Shown: positions 1 to 13,680, counted from the first letter of the stretch. The stretch: DNA of 64,000 bases from Drosophila persimilis (GCF_003286085.1 NW_020825289.1:17236001-17300000), one strand, 5' to 3'. Notes: generated from the sequence alone by a model not told the origin. Made by a program: numbers and translations.

Positions 1-3000
1 AATATTACGCTAATTGACGCCTGCAATCAGAGCGGACCACGACCTAGACACGTTGTGAAAAGCGGTCGTTCTTCGACTCTTGTGTGCCCTCTGCCTTTCC
101 TCCAGAAAATCGTGCTTCTGGCCGCTTTTATTGTCGGAGAAAGGTCCTGCCGCCCATCACTTTGAATGTTCATTAGAGGGTTGGCCAGGTTGTCTTGGTG
201 ATGCTTTAAGAGCCACGTAGTTGTCTGTAACATCTTCATGCTGACAGTAGTCTCACGACCTACTCGACTACGACAGACCTATATGGGAGAAAAATACATG
301 ATTTATTTGGTTAATTCATATGCATTTAAGCAGGGCCAACAACTGCAGCAATTCCCTGAGGATCCAGGAACCAGGGTCCAGACCGGCAATTGTCATTTGT
401 ACAGCGGTCAAAGTGACCCATTTACCCGTACGTAAGTGGTTCTTGCTTTAGCCTCTTCACCACCGCCTCTACAAGCTTAAGTACATAAGTAGGCAAATGC
501 AATGAGTCCAGGTCCAAGCACCAGCCGCAGAAGAAGGGGAGGGGGGCTGCCGCCCGAAGACGGGCTACAGATTGCGGCCACTGAGATTTCCTTCCGATAT
601 GCAATGCTGTTAAATTGTATGCCATTATTATGATTGCCACCATGATGGGCCTGTGCAGAACGGACCGGAACGGAGTGATGTGGTGTGGTGTAGGGCGAAG
701 TCCGGCACAGGATGCTGGAGCCACGACATGTTGTGGAGTTGCATTCACGCATTGTAGGGCTGCTACGGGTCTCCCCCATCATCTGCCATGTATTTCATTA
801 TGTTCTTGTGCCTCGTACTCTCACCATCACCCTCAACGTCTCCTGCACCACTGCCTCACTGTTTCAGTTGCACTAAACCAAAGCGAGGGCATGAACAGTT
901 GTGGGCTGCGAGACGCGTCCATGCAAATGGAACTGAATGATAGGCCATTTTCCAAGCCATTATAAGTGTACAGGGAAAGGTTTTTATTATACAATTTTCT
1001 TCATGCGAGCAAGCACATACATTTGTACTTGCTTTATGCTTGAATCATCATTCATAAAATAAATGTAATTTGAATGGTATTCATAGTTAGTCCAGTTCGA
1101 CGGTTATACAATGTTGGTACCGATCAGCAGAATAATAATAAAATTGAAGTAAATTAAGAAGCAAAACCTAAGCAACCTCATCGCTGTGGATCGCGATCAC
1201 GATCATAAGTGGGGCAATAGATCTAAGTATCCTTTTTCAATTAAGCACAAGAAGCTGTGTGAATTATTATTGAATTATTTTATTTTTAACGCATAAGAGT
1301 TTGTAGTGAGTACATTTTTGCATTGATTATATATTCATAATATGTATATTCATAAATACATACATACCAATCCAAGTATGTAGAACATTCCTGTATTTAA
1401 ATTTCTTATTAGCTGGAAAGCCCTTTCCTGTCGGGTATCGGATAGGTCGAAACAGCCCACTAGGCCTGTGGAGTTTCTTCACTGTTGGTTTGCTGTTCGT
1501 GTCGCTACAAGGCAATCGGTGTAATTGTTCTTTCCACAGAAGCCAGGGCGCTGCTCATCGGGGGCTCTTTGAAACCGGAAGTAACACTCAATGGCGAAAT
1601 GCCGTCTGGGTGGCCGGGTGGCTGGGCTGACCGACTGCCCGACTGGCTTGCACGGCGTATGCGCATTATGCAAAGTCCCTGAAACAGGCAGCCGCAGTGG
1701 AAGAGCAGTGGAACAGGAGCCGTCAGCACTGCGGACTTGGCCATTCAGCAGATGACAACTTACGCATCAGCAGATACACGGAGGCGGGATAAAGAGGTCC
1801 TGTGGCGAAGTGGGGTGTGGGCAATCCCTGGCTGATCCCAGGGCCTGGCTTTTGTTGTTTGCACTGCCATTAATTTCTGCTGCGCTCCGACCTGCCATTT
1901 ATTTTGTACGGAAAATGTGCCCACGTTATGAGTTCTTTCCCGGGTATTCCGTTCCTTGCTCTGCTGGGTCCTGGCAGGGAGGACCAAGTGCAGTGCCTAC
2001 CAAGCGGAAGTGGTCGCGTGCGTTGCATCCTGTCGGCAATTATGCTGCAGGGGCAACAACAATTACAGTTACAGCTGTTACCGTTCCCGTTCCAGTTCAA
2101 GCTCCAGTTGCCGCTCCTCCTCCTGCTTCTGCTCCTTGTCCTCGTTGTAAGCCCTTTTAATTGCTTGTCTCTTTTTAATTTTCAGCTCTTTTGTTATGCC
2201 TTCTGCAGTGCTTCCCAGTCCACCTGATATACATCCTCGTATATCCTTCCCTCAACACATACTATACGACGAGTAAATATATAGTATATGCATTCGTCTG
2301 TGAGTCCTTTTATAATCCCTTTCCTGCCTGCCCTCGCCATAAGTTGACATTTTGCACCCTTTTGTCCGTCCGGCCGGACAAGAGGTCGCCGCTCTCAGGT
2401 CTCCGTGAGGCCAGAGCTCAAGTGCCTTTCTTGCTGTCCCCACTTGCTGGCCATTTTCTGCAGCTAACGAACTAATGTCGAATGCACATCAAGTGCCATT
2501 AGAGCTTCCGCCGGCCAGCTCATTGACCAGAAGACGCTTCCAACTGCAATTAACAATGGTACCTCTGTCTTAACGGAGACACAATTGTCCGATGTACATA
2601 CAATACGGACTCGGAATCGGAATGACATTCGATGGCAGCTAAAACGAGTGCAATCAGAGCATAATTGTCTGGGAATAGCTTGCTGGCCATTCCACTTGCT
2701 GTGAGCTTTGAATCAAGGGGAGCATGCTCTTTCTTTGGGCGATACACTCGAAAAATGATTAAGATTCTTTCGAAATGGAAACTTCTGAAGGGTCTAATTA
2801 ATTTGAAATAATAATAATCGAGGACCTATCCTTACCTGATTACCAATATACTTTGGCCATAAATACACTTTTTCCTTCTTGAAGCTGAACTGGATCCTCG
2901 CCTTGAGAAAGTTGAGTTCTTTTTATGTAAGGCGACAGAGCAATAAGAATATGGATATTATTCCGTTTCAGGATTCGTTTCAGATATCTGGCTTCACCCG

Positions 3001-3666
3001 CCTTCCCCATCATAGATATCTAAGTAGTGATTATTTTTGGAGATATGTAAATACTATTTACATTAGTTCTTTGAAGTGTACTTCCATTCCAATTCCAATA
3101 CAATAGGTCAATGGCATGCATTGAGGTGTATTTAAATAAAAATAATGTAGAACTACAAGTTAAGGCCTATGCTTTTTTTGTTACTGCTGCTCACTGTATC
3201 ATATACATATCACATAGCTACCGTGCTCTTCTCTCGTTTGGTTATCTTCAGACTTATTTTGTTATCGTTTAGCATTAGATTTAAAGATTAGATTCTCCTG
3301 TCTCTTGAATTTTGCTTGCATTTTGGGCCGCTGCATTCGGCACAGCCGCAAGTCCAGCGATTTTTAATACACAAAAAACCCTCGACAATAAATTGCAATA
3401 AATAATGCAAAAATATGCAATAATATAATATAAATATGCAAATTATACATTATTAAACGTCAGAGCATCTCTATTTCTGGCTATCAATTCTTTTAATCTC
3501 GTTTGTAAATATACACTAGAAGAGATACATACGAGGACATACGAGTATGTACATATGTATTCACACATTTGGATAGGAAAAACTGTTTCGCTCTTAGTTG
3601 TAGAGAAATGCAATTTTAATAGGAAATTAATACGGGTATAAAATTAGATCACGGAACTGGGGTAAT
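1..3666. other. intergenic or intronic DNA, no gene recognised
   Basis: I see no convincing exon here. The open frames are short, overlap each other on both strands and have no family resemblance. The stretch 2050-2155 is repetitive in GTT/CAG-like words and gives artificial frames. The stretch 3365-3450 is strongly A+T rich with repeated ATGCAAAT-like words. Confidence 0.6.
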
Positions 3667-3807
3667 TCACTCAACAGCATCATGCTGGGTAAGGGACACA
3701 TCTGACATAGCCTCAGACTCTGAGGATTCCTGTGTTGTTTCCTCCTTAGCATACAGGGTCAGGCTCTCACTGTTATTGCTCCTGGGCTGTGGTCTAACTT
3801 TAATTAA
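3667..3807 (-). CDS. possible terminal exon of an unrecognised minus-strand gene
   Basis: On the minus strand a good 3' splice site (pyrimidine-rich CTTCAACTTCTCTAG) is followed from 3807 by 46 open codons and a TGA at 3667-3669. The peptide runs LIKVRPQPRS... and is acidic and Ser/Glu rich towards its end (KEETTQESSESEAMSDVSL). Synonymous positions favour C/G as in fly genes, but the stretch is short. In phase it can follow the exon ending at 8510 (both phase 0), giving the 172-residue model described under the cluster at 8510-8877. ATTAAA-type poly(A) variants occur downstream. No homologue is recognised. The plus strand is also open across it, so chance cannot be excluded. Confidence 0.25.
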   Translation of the reverse strand, partial: LIKVRPQPRSNNSESLTLYAKEETTQESSESEAMSDVSLTQHDAVE

Positions 3808-6800
3808 CTAGAGAAGTTGAAGTAGGACCTCTCTTTGAAGGAAGTCGACCAAAGGCAATGCAACCTTGACGAGGTGGTGGATATTCAACGCAGAAACCGA
3901 AAATATGAACTTTATAGGATATTAATTGGCTTGTGGAAAAGCAGAGGAGAATTTATTAAATCAAGGCTCAGCCCCAATAAATACTGCTAATGATCACAGC
4001 CAGTAAATGTGATCTTCGATGTCCAAGACCCGGAGCAAGAAGAATTTTGTATTATTTATTTCGTTAGTACTACTGAGGTGCAGCAAATGGGTAACAGATT
4101 GGACTGAAATAGGACAGAACTCCTTTAAATCCATTGTTTGAATTGAGTGCGTACAACAGCTGACAACTTTGTTAAATTCTCCGCCTTCTTCCTTCTTCCT
4201 CCTTCTCCACTTCTCCATCATTCATTATGAGGTCACTGGGCGAGTGCTTTATGCGGCTAGACTCTCCAATAAAAGCGCAATCCAATACAAAAATAAAGCC
4301 GATAAAACAAAGCAAACGATATAAACAGAACGAGAACAAAGTTAAGCGAATTCCGCATACATTTTGCAGGAGCCAAAAAGCGCATTCAACCTGATGGCCA
4401 AATTGTTTAATCTAAATTCATAACGTGACACGGCCTGTGTACACTGGACAGCACGGCACAGATTTGGCTGACATTTTGCGTGAATAGTGAATAAATGAAC
4501 CAGGTCCGAAGCCGGGGAGCTGGCAGTGCTCCCCAGTTGAATGTTGAATGCGGGCCGCTAAGTGGCGTGGCAAATAAAATGATTTAAATATTTAAAACAG
4601 CAGCAAAGCAAATGTTGTACGCATAATAAAAAAAGCACGGCAGAAAGCTCAAATTCCTTTTACGGCCTGGCCCGACCCGACCTGACTCTAATCCACTTTG
4701 GCCGACAATTTTTTGGCCCACCGCAGGCACAAAATAAATGAAATCATGAAATAATAAACTAAATTAGGTGCGAACTGTTGGCCACTCTGCACGTCCCTCC
4801 CTCCCAGCCCCCTGCCACACCACCTCTACCATCCCCTTCGCTCACCATATAGAATATTTTTTTTTTTTATATTTTATTCATGCCACTAAAACAATTTCGC
4901 TTGTGGGCAAAGGACAAGCACAGAAAAGGGAATTTTAATTCCAGAAAACTGTCACAAACATTCAATTGTTGCTCCTGCTGCGTCCCATTGAAGAGTCCAA
5001 TATTTTCCACACTACCAAAAGCTCGTTAGAGTTTTCCAGCAAACATAATTTAATAATTAAATGTCAGAACTGAAAATGACTGAAACTGTCACAAGTTGTT
5101 GGAGTCTCTGACAAGGTGGGGAGCACTGCGACAGAACTATGGTATATTTACATATGTACGTAATCCCTCTGTAATAGACTCTACCCTTGTGCTAGTGGGG
5201 GCTGCGGATAAAGGCAAGAAACGAAGCGGGACGGGACGAAGCGTAGATACCCTAGAAGATCCATGGGTATGGAATGGAATCTTTATGGTAATCCGATCAA
5301 ATACTAAAACAGAACTGAGGGTAATACAGACATGACTCTGGCTATCGGAAAAGGAGCATATATTTACACGCCACGGGCTGTAAATATTGTAATACCCTCT
5401 GCAAGGGTGTGTGAAATTATTGTGGCATTTGTATGCCATCTCGAGGCTCGTACACAAGTTCGAGCATGTTGTTCGGCACACACAGAAAGTTTCATAATAA
5501 TTTGCGCAACAAATTTGAAATTGTAATGCCGACTCATTAGAAAGTTTTTCATTCGAATTTGTGGCGGCTTCCTCTCTTTCTGATTTGTATGCTTATTCGT
5601 TGTTTTTCCTCTTATTTTTGTATTATTATATTTCCACTCTCTCACTCCATGAAATTTCCTGCAATATGGCCATGGCAAAGAACGAGCCATGGAAGAAGTC
5701 TACATTTCTCTTTCTCCATCTCTCTCTAGACAGTGTCTGTCTGTCTCTTTATTTTCTTCTGTCTCTATATATCCATATCTATCTCTGTCTGTGTACAAGT
5801 TCTGAAACTGTGCCAGGGTGCTCTACAGTAATCTGGTTTATCGGTTTGTCAAAGTTTCTACATAACGCACGGCCTGCATATGAATGGGCCGAGTGCATCT
5901 GAAACTTTCGAATGAAACCTTGAATTATTCTTACTGCCGCTTCACTGCCCCATATGCCGCATGCCACATGCCCCTTATACGATATGGCCAAGTTCGTCGG
6001 GTTACCCGTCTGTCTTAGCAGTTGGACTTTTATTCAATTTAAAGGAGAGCTTTAATAGAAAATTACAAAATTTATTGTTAATAATGGTCATTGGTCGAAT
6101 CTGCACGAAAGTAGTGTTGGATATGGGGAATAATCTTATGAATATATAAATAGATTCCTTTGTTATACTCATCCTTATTTACCAATCTTACAAATAATTA
6201 AAAATGATTATGGGTATAATTTTGCAGACGCATTTGCACCCAAAGTGATCTCAAAACTATATTTGAATTTTTGTTTATTATATTTCCATTTAGTACGTTG
6301 TTCAAGGAATCGCAATAGCCAATAAGGATGGCGTAGGGCATAGTGCTCATTGTTTTCCTTTGCTTTGGGATTATTGTCAAATTATGCATATGCAAGTTTT
6401 CGATATTTGCCGAAATAAAAATATAGTATGCCTGTTTGCTTGCCAGGCTTGGCTTTGGCCTTGAAAATGGGATTTGGGTTTTGGGGTTCGGGTTTCCTAT
6501 TTGCAATGTAGATTCGCTCTGACATGGCTTATGTGTGCTTAATGTGAATAATACTCGTATCCAGTAAACTGTTCGAGTCCTCACCGAATGGCAATACGTA
6601 CATATGAATGTACATGTAAGTGTACGAATGTTTGAGTTTATTTAAGCGAAATCTATCCTATCCTCAACATTTGTTGAACAGCGCTGCAATCTGCCCGTTT
6701 TCTAGTTAATAAAATTCTAATTAGTTGAAATTGCATCAAAGCTCCAAGGCTTCTATTCCCCATCGGTGAATGTGTGTGTCAGTGCCTTTATGTGTGCTTG

Positions 6801-8509
6801 TGTACATTGTGTGTCTGTGTGTTGCATGTTGCATGTGTGATTTTAGGTGCTCATTAGCATTTTTCGTACTCCTCTGCTTGTTGATTTTCGGTGGCTGACT
6901 CTCCAAAAAATGCTACCGGATGCTGCGATTGTGAGGAGTTACATCTACAGATGAATCTACGGCAGGACTGGCAGGTAATGCTTCAGGTCTCCATGTGCTC
7001 ATCTCTATCGAGGGGCCTCTACCGTGGCCTACCATCATGAAAGTTCAAATAAACAAAATGTTATTGCAAAAAGAAGCATTGCGCAATGCAGTGGCAGCGG
7101 AGGCAGAGGGGATCGCATACAAAAAATTAACAACTTTTTGCTGCGGCAGTTTAGGGTAGAAAGAGAGAGAGAAAGATGTGCAAAGACGCAGATGGAGAGA
7201 GGGAGACAGAACAAGGGCATAGTTTTAATATGAATTTGCATGTAAGATTAACGATGGTAGCGCAGGATTCTCTAGGGAACTTCTTGGAACTCGCCCCTCT
7301 GCCTCTTTGCGTGTGGCACTTTCTGTGGCGCCGCGCCGCGCCGCGCCGCTTCTATCTCTATCTCTTTCTGCTCTGTAACGCTATCTCCATCTCTCTCGTC
7401 TTAATTGAGTTCTTGAACTTGGCAGCGTCTTGTGTTTGGGCCGTTGTTTACGGCATTACCGACCCGCTTATTACGCCATTGAGTTGCTCAAAATGGCAGC
7501 CCCACATGCGACAACTCATGAATAATGCAATTATTGTTGCAGGTGCCGGGATGTTGCAGCAACAGCAACAGGAGGCAGGCAGAGAGCAGTAGCAGTAGCA
7601 ACAGTAGCACATGCTGCTTAATTAACTATTAATGTGTTTCTGTGTGTTTGTGTGTGTGTATGAGCCAGGCTTTGACAAATGGCCATGTCACGGGTCTCTG
7701 GGCCAACTCCGTTCGGGCTCTGGTTTGAGCTCCATGAGAAATGGCAAATTCATTTACGCGGCGCTGCATTTTCCACTCGCCACTAAACGGAAAATGTAAA
7801 ATGAAAGGGTGTTCAGAAGAGAGAAATGGAGAGAGAGAGGGTGTGTAAAACACAAACAGAGAAGGAAGGAGAACGAGGCACAGAGGAAGTGGCTGGCGTG
7901 TACGTGAGGCAACAGCAACTCTAACAAGTGACAGGCGCCCTAGCACCTCCCTTGAAAGTGCAGTACCGAAAAACGAAAAGGAAATGCCCGGAAAATTGCA
8001 TTTTGAGTGCAAATATTAATTTCAGATGCTGCCACAGCAACACCATGCACCACAAAGGCTGAGGCAACACCACGAGGAGTCTGTCCTCACACATTTCCGA
8101 AACGTTTTCCCCGACTGCATAGCTCCTGCATCTCCTGCTGTTTGTGTTGTGTAATTTTGAAAACGTGGCCAACATTTGCTAAAATGCATTCCACAGTGAC
8201 AAATGCATTGCATATCCTGCAGGCAGCAGCGTCCACCGAGCACTGAGTACCAGGATCCTGCTCCTTCACACGGCACTTAGCGTAATGGTGCAGCTCTGAC
8301 GCTGAGGCCGAGGCCGGACATTTAGGGGCTGAAGTGGGTGTGTCGGTCCTCACACAGCCGGCTCCATCCCTGCGGGTGTGGCACGCATCTCCAGCTTAAA
8401 CGAATTAAAATGAAATGCGCCCCAGCCCGAGTCAAATGCAAGGCTTGACCAAATGGGAGAGCATATGGCAGCAGGAGCAGAAATAGGCGCAAGGACAACT
8501 GATACTCAC
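3808..8509. other. non-coding stretch (intron of the tentative minus-strand gene, or intergenic)
   Basis: Nothing firm is seen. A plus-strand frame at 3833-3990 (ending ...RLSPNKYC) is open for about 50 codons but lacks a good acceptor. A run of T lies near 4858-4868. The words at 5391-5409 (ATACCCTCTGCAAGGGTGT) look like the edge of a DINE-type relic. GA-rich tracts lie at 7155-7205, and a (CGCCG)n run at 7328-7349. Confidence 0.5.
7328..7349. repeat. (CGCCG)n short tandem repeat
   Basis: About four perfect copies of a five-base GC-only unit stand in otherwise A+T-balanced DNA. Simple repeat; no function inferred. Confidence 0.9.
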
Positions 8510-8877
8510 TAGATATCCGACCCACTTCTCAGCCTTCACGTGCATGGTTGAACTGTCTGAGAACCATTGATCTACCAGTAAGAATTGTGACCTGGAGTAC
8601 ATACATATCCTTACTCCCCAGCTGACTCTGCAGGATTGTATCGGTGCTCCGCATTAGAAGGATCCTTTGATCAGTAATCCTGATAATCGATGGTTGTTCT
8701 GTTAAATCCGTGGATATGTACATAAATTTGTTAGAGATTCTGTCCTAGAGTCACAAATTTGAAATGGGTATATACTCTCCCAGTAACCACTGGTTATATT
8801 AATGCCATCCGGATATGCAGATTTCGTGAGGTTCCATTTACTGGCGGAGGATATTCCAATTCCACTCAGATCTAGAA
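8510..8877 (-). CDS. putative three-exon cluster of an unrecognised secreted or membrane protein
   Basis: Three short minus-strand exons join in frame: 8776-8877, 8615-8698 and 8510-8556. The introns are 77 and 58 nt, typical for flies. Donors are GTATAT, GTAAGG and GTGAGT, and acceptors are AACAG, AACAG and CTCAG. CTAAT- or CTAAC-like branch sites lie about 30 nt before the first two acceptors. The encoded segment includes LDLSGIGISSASKWNLTKSA, then SIIRITDQRILLMRS, then STMHVKAEKWVGYL, with N-glycosylation sites NLT and NIT. Phases match a possible first exon at 13367-13511 (phase 1) and the last exon at 3667-3807 (phase 0), giving 519 nt, or 172 residues plus stop. I recognise no family. 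Individual exons are short enough to arise by chance; the joint consistency is the argument. Confidence 0.35.
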
Positions 8878-11012
8878 CTGTTTCCCATCAACAATCCAGA
8901 TTTCATTAGCTGAACCTTCGCCCAACTTTGGTGCAACCTGCACGCATTTGGCCCATCTGGCAGCATCTTGGCTGGATTCAATTAAAGTTGACTTAAACTA
9001 CACACAGATTCACACCCACACATGGGCACGAATACATACACATACGCCTACACATACGCATGCACATACACAAACACAGAAGCAGTCGCACTCCCCATGG
9101 CAGACACAAAGTGTCGTTGGGCATGCTGCAAATTGCATGTTAGTCGCATTGCCACAGATTTTCCTCCCTAGGACACAGGACAAAACATTTTCACTTTCCA
9201 GCACGCTCAATGTTGCGCATACGCAATGTATGCCAGATGTTGCAACAACAGCTGAAGGGGGCCCAAAGAAGGACCAGGCGAGCTGGGGGAGAGCTGCACT
9301 CGTTAGACGTTGACACAAAATGTTATTTCGCTTCAATTAAATGGATGCGCGGGTCGACCACTTCTGAGGGCGGAAGGAGCTGGGCCAAAGCGAGCGAAAC
9401 ATTATGGGAACTTTTGTGTAAAAGGATATACATATATGTATACATGTATATACTATGTATGTATGTACATGTGTATTGTCAGTCAATTTGGGAAATTCGG
9501 GAACCGCGAAACTTTCTTAACGCGTTTGCAGCTTGTTGCTGTGTTTATTTTTAGTGAAAGAGAGAAAAGCCATGAGGATGAGGAGCGGAGCAGAAGCAGG
9601 GAGGGGATTTACCTATCAGCCTTCCGTTTGTAATTACGTAACCCCGGCAAAGTCTCGCTGTCTGTGGAAAAACGCAATGGCTTCCCAGCATGCGCTTTCA
9701 ATTTCCGCATTTCGAAATTGTTTACCAAAATCAAATTCAAATTAGGAAACGATTTCGGCTTCTGTTCCTGGCATCTCTTCCCATCTCCGTCTATGTATTT
9801 ATCTAGTCTCTCTCTTTCCCATCTCCCCGGTATCGCCGCCGCCTCTTTCTATGTTTTCCCACACTCTTACACCTGCCTCCCACGTTGGACCTGCATTGCT
9901 TTTTGGGCCCAGACATCCGGCGGATGTGCTTGTCTCAGTTTTTGCGCTGCAAGTGGCTGAAAACTGCTTTCAATTATCAATAAATGGGGCTCCGAAAATG
10001 TTTCAGGGAGATTTAACAATCCGCCCGAAGGTCCCCTGAAATTCAATACGAATGTGTGTTGAAATGGGCGTGGCAGCAGGCAGAGGCTTTGGCTGAGCGG
10101 CTGAATCGAATTAGCGTCGCTGACTTGTCGCTTTGTCGACTCTGATCGCATTTTGTGCCAAACACGCATGACAGACTGCACTGACAATTTGCCGGACAAG
10201 GGGGCCTCTGCAGGGAAAGCGGGGCCTAATGCCTAGATTTGTGGGACCATATGCGCCGGAGATAAAATGCAATCGGCCGTTGTCTGTCATTGGGGTAATA
10301 TTCGACAGTACACTGCGAAAAAGGTGCTATAGAGAGATGCTATGGAAAGAATACTCGTATGAGCACCAAATGATTGGGGCTTCCATGAATCACTTTCCAA
10401 TTGTAACGATTGTGTAAATTCTGAGCTTGAATTCCATATATTATTCAATAATATGTATGTAAGTTTCTGATATTAATTTAGTTCATGATTGAATACCGTT
10501 GTTGTTCTCAGTGTATTTTATATGGATGCTAGTTCCCTACCCGAAAAGCTGTTGATGTTTGGCAATTTACGCTGAATTTTCGGGGGCCTGCGGCCGTCTG
10601 TCTGTTCCCTCTGGGGTGTTTTGTTTATGGCCTGGGATTTGGTGCGGTGCGGTGGGGCATGGCTTGACCACCGCAAATCCTTTTGATTTTTACTGTACGT
10701 GTATGCGGAATTTCAATTGATTTGGTGTGGAAGAAAACCAATTTGCAAATCATAATGTGGATTCACAGTCGAAGGGCTGTTGCATGTATCATTATGGTCA
10801 TCAGATGTTGGTGGGACTATGGTGGAATGTTTTCCGAGCAAAAATTTCACATTAAAGCCATCTCGTTTATGTTAGGGACAAAAGTGGCCTTAACCTTTGC
10901 CCTTTCGTTGGCTCTTTTTTGCCTAAGCAGCTTGCACAAAATACTTGTAATTTTCCTGTTTTTCTGCACTTGAATTAGATGAACACACAAATGCAGCTGT
11001 GCCGCTGTGATA
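8878..11012. other. non-coding stretch
   Basis: No exon is seen. The stretch 9003-9078 is a degenerate CA/CATACG-rich simple repeat, and 9427-9475 is rich in TATGTA words. Overlapping open frames around 9210-9960 are unsupported. Confidence 0.55.
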
Positions 11013-11262
11013 TTATACCCGGTAATCGTAGGGCCCAAGAAAATATTGCTTGCTTGATATTGTATGACAGAAAGAAAAAAATTGCGAGTTTACGATTCAT
11101 AAAAGTGCCGGAATTCTTGATATTCTGGAACGAGATAATAAGAGCTAAGCAAACCGATCTGAAGACAGACAACTTGTTCTCAGACAGTTGCTTAGATGGT
11201 CGGTATAGTGGGTATCTTTAAGTCGGAATCTAGAATTTCTTGTTTTTGAGATGGTTCTCCTC
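11013..11262 (+). mobile_element. short DINE-1/INE-1-like non-autonomous Helitron relic
   Basis: The left edge reads TATTATACCCGGTAATCG and the right edge GTGGGTATCTTTAAGTCGG, followed by a TTTCTTGTTTTT tail. These match the typical ends of Drosophila DINE-1/INE-1 (TATACCCG... to GGGTATCnnnnAGTCGG...CTTGTTTT). The centre keeps the family word ATTCTTGATATTCTGGAAC with a diverged CGATCTGAAG after it. About 250 bp, no coding capacity, clearly old. Confidence 0.65.
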
Positions 11263-13366
11263 TGTCCCATGTCCTTGCAGCTGCCACACTTGTAAAGTCG
11301 TTTGCTTGGACTGTGCAAACAAAATGAGCGAGGAGCTTGGCAACGGGGCAGACTAGTGAATGTTTTAATGGATGCCACCTCGTTCTCCTCCTCCTCCTCC
11401 TCTCATATACATATGAGTATATGTGCCGCTCTTGACATTGCCCTGGGTGCAAGAAGAGGGCTTTAGTGTTTACCCCGTGACATGGGGAATCCTTCAACCT
11501 GAAGGGTTCTCGCTGTCGCTGTCGTTGACGCCGTCTTTGATTGCGCGCTCTCTCGGATCAGCCTGGGACGTTTGCGTCCCGTCTTGGGCTCGTTAAGTGC
11601 CGCCTCCTTATGGCATTTCATGCTATTTTAGATGCATTTGAATAAATAAACAGCCAGAAGCCAGCGGCAGCCATAAAATGCTTATGTCGTGGGCAAATGT
11701 TTGTGTCTGGCCTCATTAGGAATTGAAGTTGGGAAGGCGCATTGCCCAGGGTGACTGGTGGGGTGGGTAGGAGGGCGACAATGCCACTACATTAGTCGGT
11801 TAATGCATTTTTAATTCAGAATCCCACACCGCACCACCCGCAGCTGTTAAAATGGCAGTGAAATTGCCTTAATTGAGTGGATTTGCATTCGAAATTCGAC
11901 ATAAACAAATGGAACAGAACCCTGAAGCCTGAACTCAAGGCCCCCCAAGGCGATTGCCTCAAGGTTTTGAGCAAAGCGAATGCTCCTTTCTTTTCTAGGG
12001 AAAAAGGGAGTGAGGGAGAGTGTCAGTTTTAATTGATTGCCCATCAATTATGTGCATTGCAACTGTTTTCTGCGAAGGCATATGTACATACATACATATG
12101 GAATGCGCAATATTTCACTTGGCCTTTGATTCACTTCATAGAAATCTGCTGAAATGTTTGCCTCCGATCTCCGAAAGAGGTGCAGAACTATAATATTTGC
12201 ATATGAATGGGCTTTTCGCTCAGTGTCTCTCTCTCTCTGTTTCTCTGTGTGACTGTCAAATGCTGAGCAAACATGGCCAGGACTTATCTGACAAGGAAGC
12301 AAGTGCCAGGCCCACACTCGACTCTAGCTTTGACACTTTGAGTGGAAGTTATGCAAATAAATAAATGTAGATTGACTTGACAGGCTGGATGTAGTATTTA
12401 TACATAGCAGTACGAGTGAACTACAAGGAGAATGAGGAGAGAGAGTGAGGGCAAACACACAAAACTAATTAATGGAAATATGCCCATCTCATTGACAAAT
12501 GCGAGAGTCGGAGATACGAGTACGCAAGTACACAAATACATATATCACTTTGGACTCTCTCTCTGTTCCCGCTCTGCTCTGTTCTGCCGGTCCGCTGAGT
12601 CGCATAATTATAATGAATCCTTCTTGACAGCTAACTTAACCCTAATTTGTGCCAACTCGCATTATCTCTGGCTGTAAACACACCTAGTCTCCCATTGTGC
12701 TCCTCATGCAGGTGCGAATGCAAACGTCGGAATGTCTGCGCCTGCTAATTAAGCTCCAAAATGGAAGCGAGCCGAGCAAAAACGCGACTATTCCTGCATT
12801 GTTGCTGCAACTTTTGTGCATAAACTGAGGCAGATGTGCTTCGGCTCGGAATCTCTTCCTTCTCCTTCTCCTTCTCCTCCTCCTACCACTGCCATTGCCT
12901 TAACCTCAGCCACTGAGTTTGCTGCTCTGCCCCAACTTTTGAATCCTATCCCCATCCTCATCCTCAGAAGCTCCTGCTCCGCCTCTGCCTGATGCGGGCA
13001 ACTCTCGCGCGCTGTAAAGGCTTCAGCCCTGACCACATTTTAATTGGGCTAAGCACACGCCATATGCTCCGTCCTGGCCATGTGTGACATGCTATTAGTG
13101 AAACTTTTAAATGAGTTAGTTAAGTAAAGCGGGTTACGTTATTATGCGTTTTCGGCTCGGACATTACAAAAGCTTTCCGTCCTTAGTTTTTCTTGCGCAA
13201 GGTACAAAAAGGATTCTTTGCTATACCCAACGAGAGAGTATTCTGATTTCCATTAGATGTTTGCAGCGGGGAGACGGAATCATTTGATAAAGATAGAGCC
13301 ATACCTTCCCCTAATTTTGCACGGGTGCACGTTCTAAAATGCAGCTCTGTTCTTTAGCTCGCTCAC
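11263..13366. other. non-coding stretch
   Basis: No gene is seen. CTCCTC and CTTCTC simple repeats lie at 11384-11402 and 12858-12888. A fragment at 13223-13247 (GCTATACCCAACGAGAGAG) resembles the first bases of a DINE-type element without a recognisable body. Confidence 0.55.
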
Positions 13367-13511
13367 TCGAAAATATCGACAGCGAAAGTTTATATCGAAA
13401 ACATGACCCGTAATGATAAGTTGCAGCCTTCATTGTCATCAAACAAACAAATATCGTGATAACAAACCCTGCAAATTTGGAACTCACACTTGAAACGTTT
13501 CTGAATGACAT
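13367..13511 (-). CDS. possible first exon with signal-like sequence
   Basis: An ATG at 13509-13511, with A at -3, opens 48 codons on the minus strand and ends at a GTGAGC donor in phase 1. The peptide has a hydrophobic core (FAGFVITIFVCLMTM) about 12 residues in, followed by KAATYHYGSCFRY, resembling a signal peptide. Its phase fits the exon at 8776-8877 across a 4.5 kb intron. I have no homology for it. It could equally be a chance frame, so it is the weakest link in the model. Confidence 0.22.
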
Positions 13512-13680
13512 ATTACACAGATTATTCCTTTTGGTGTAAGAGGTAGATTGAATCAGGATATCGTATGGATAACCTGGAGAATAATCGAAGCAAACGTTTT
13601 CAATTATGGTTCGAAAAAATATATATCCTAGGGTATCAAAGACCTCGCCTCTCGAATATTACCCTTTTCTCGCAGCGTAT

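Noticed and set aside
3833-3990. Plus-strand frame of about 50 codons ending ...RLSPNKYC
   Set aside because: It lacks a good acceptor and any start codon, and overlaps the intron side of a better minus-strand exon. It may still be a transposon scrap.
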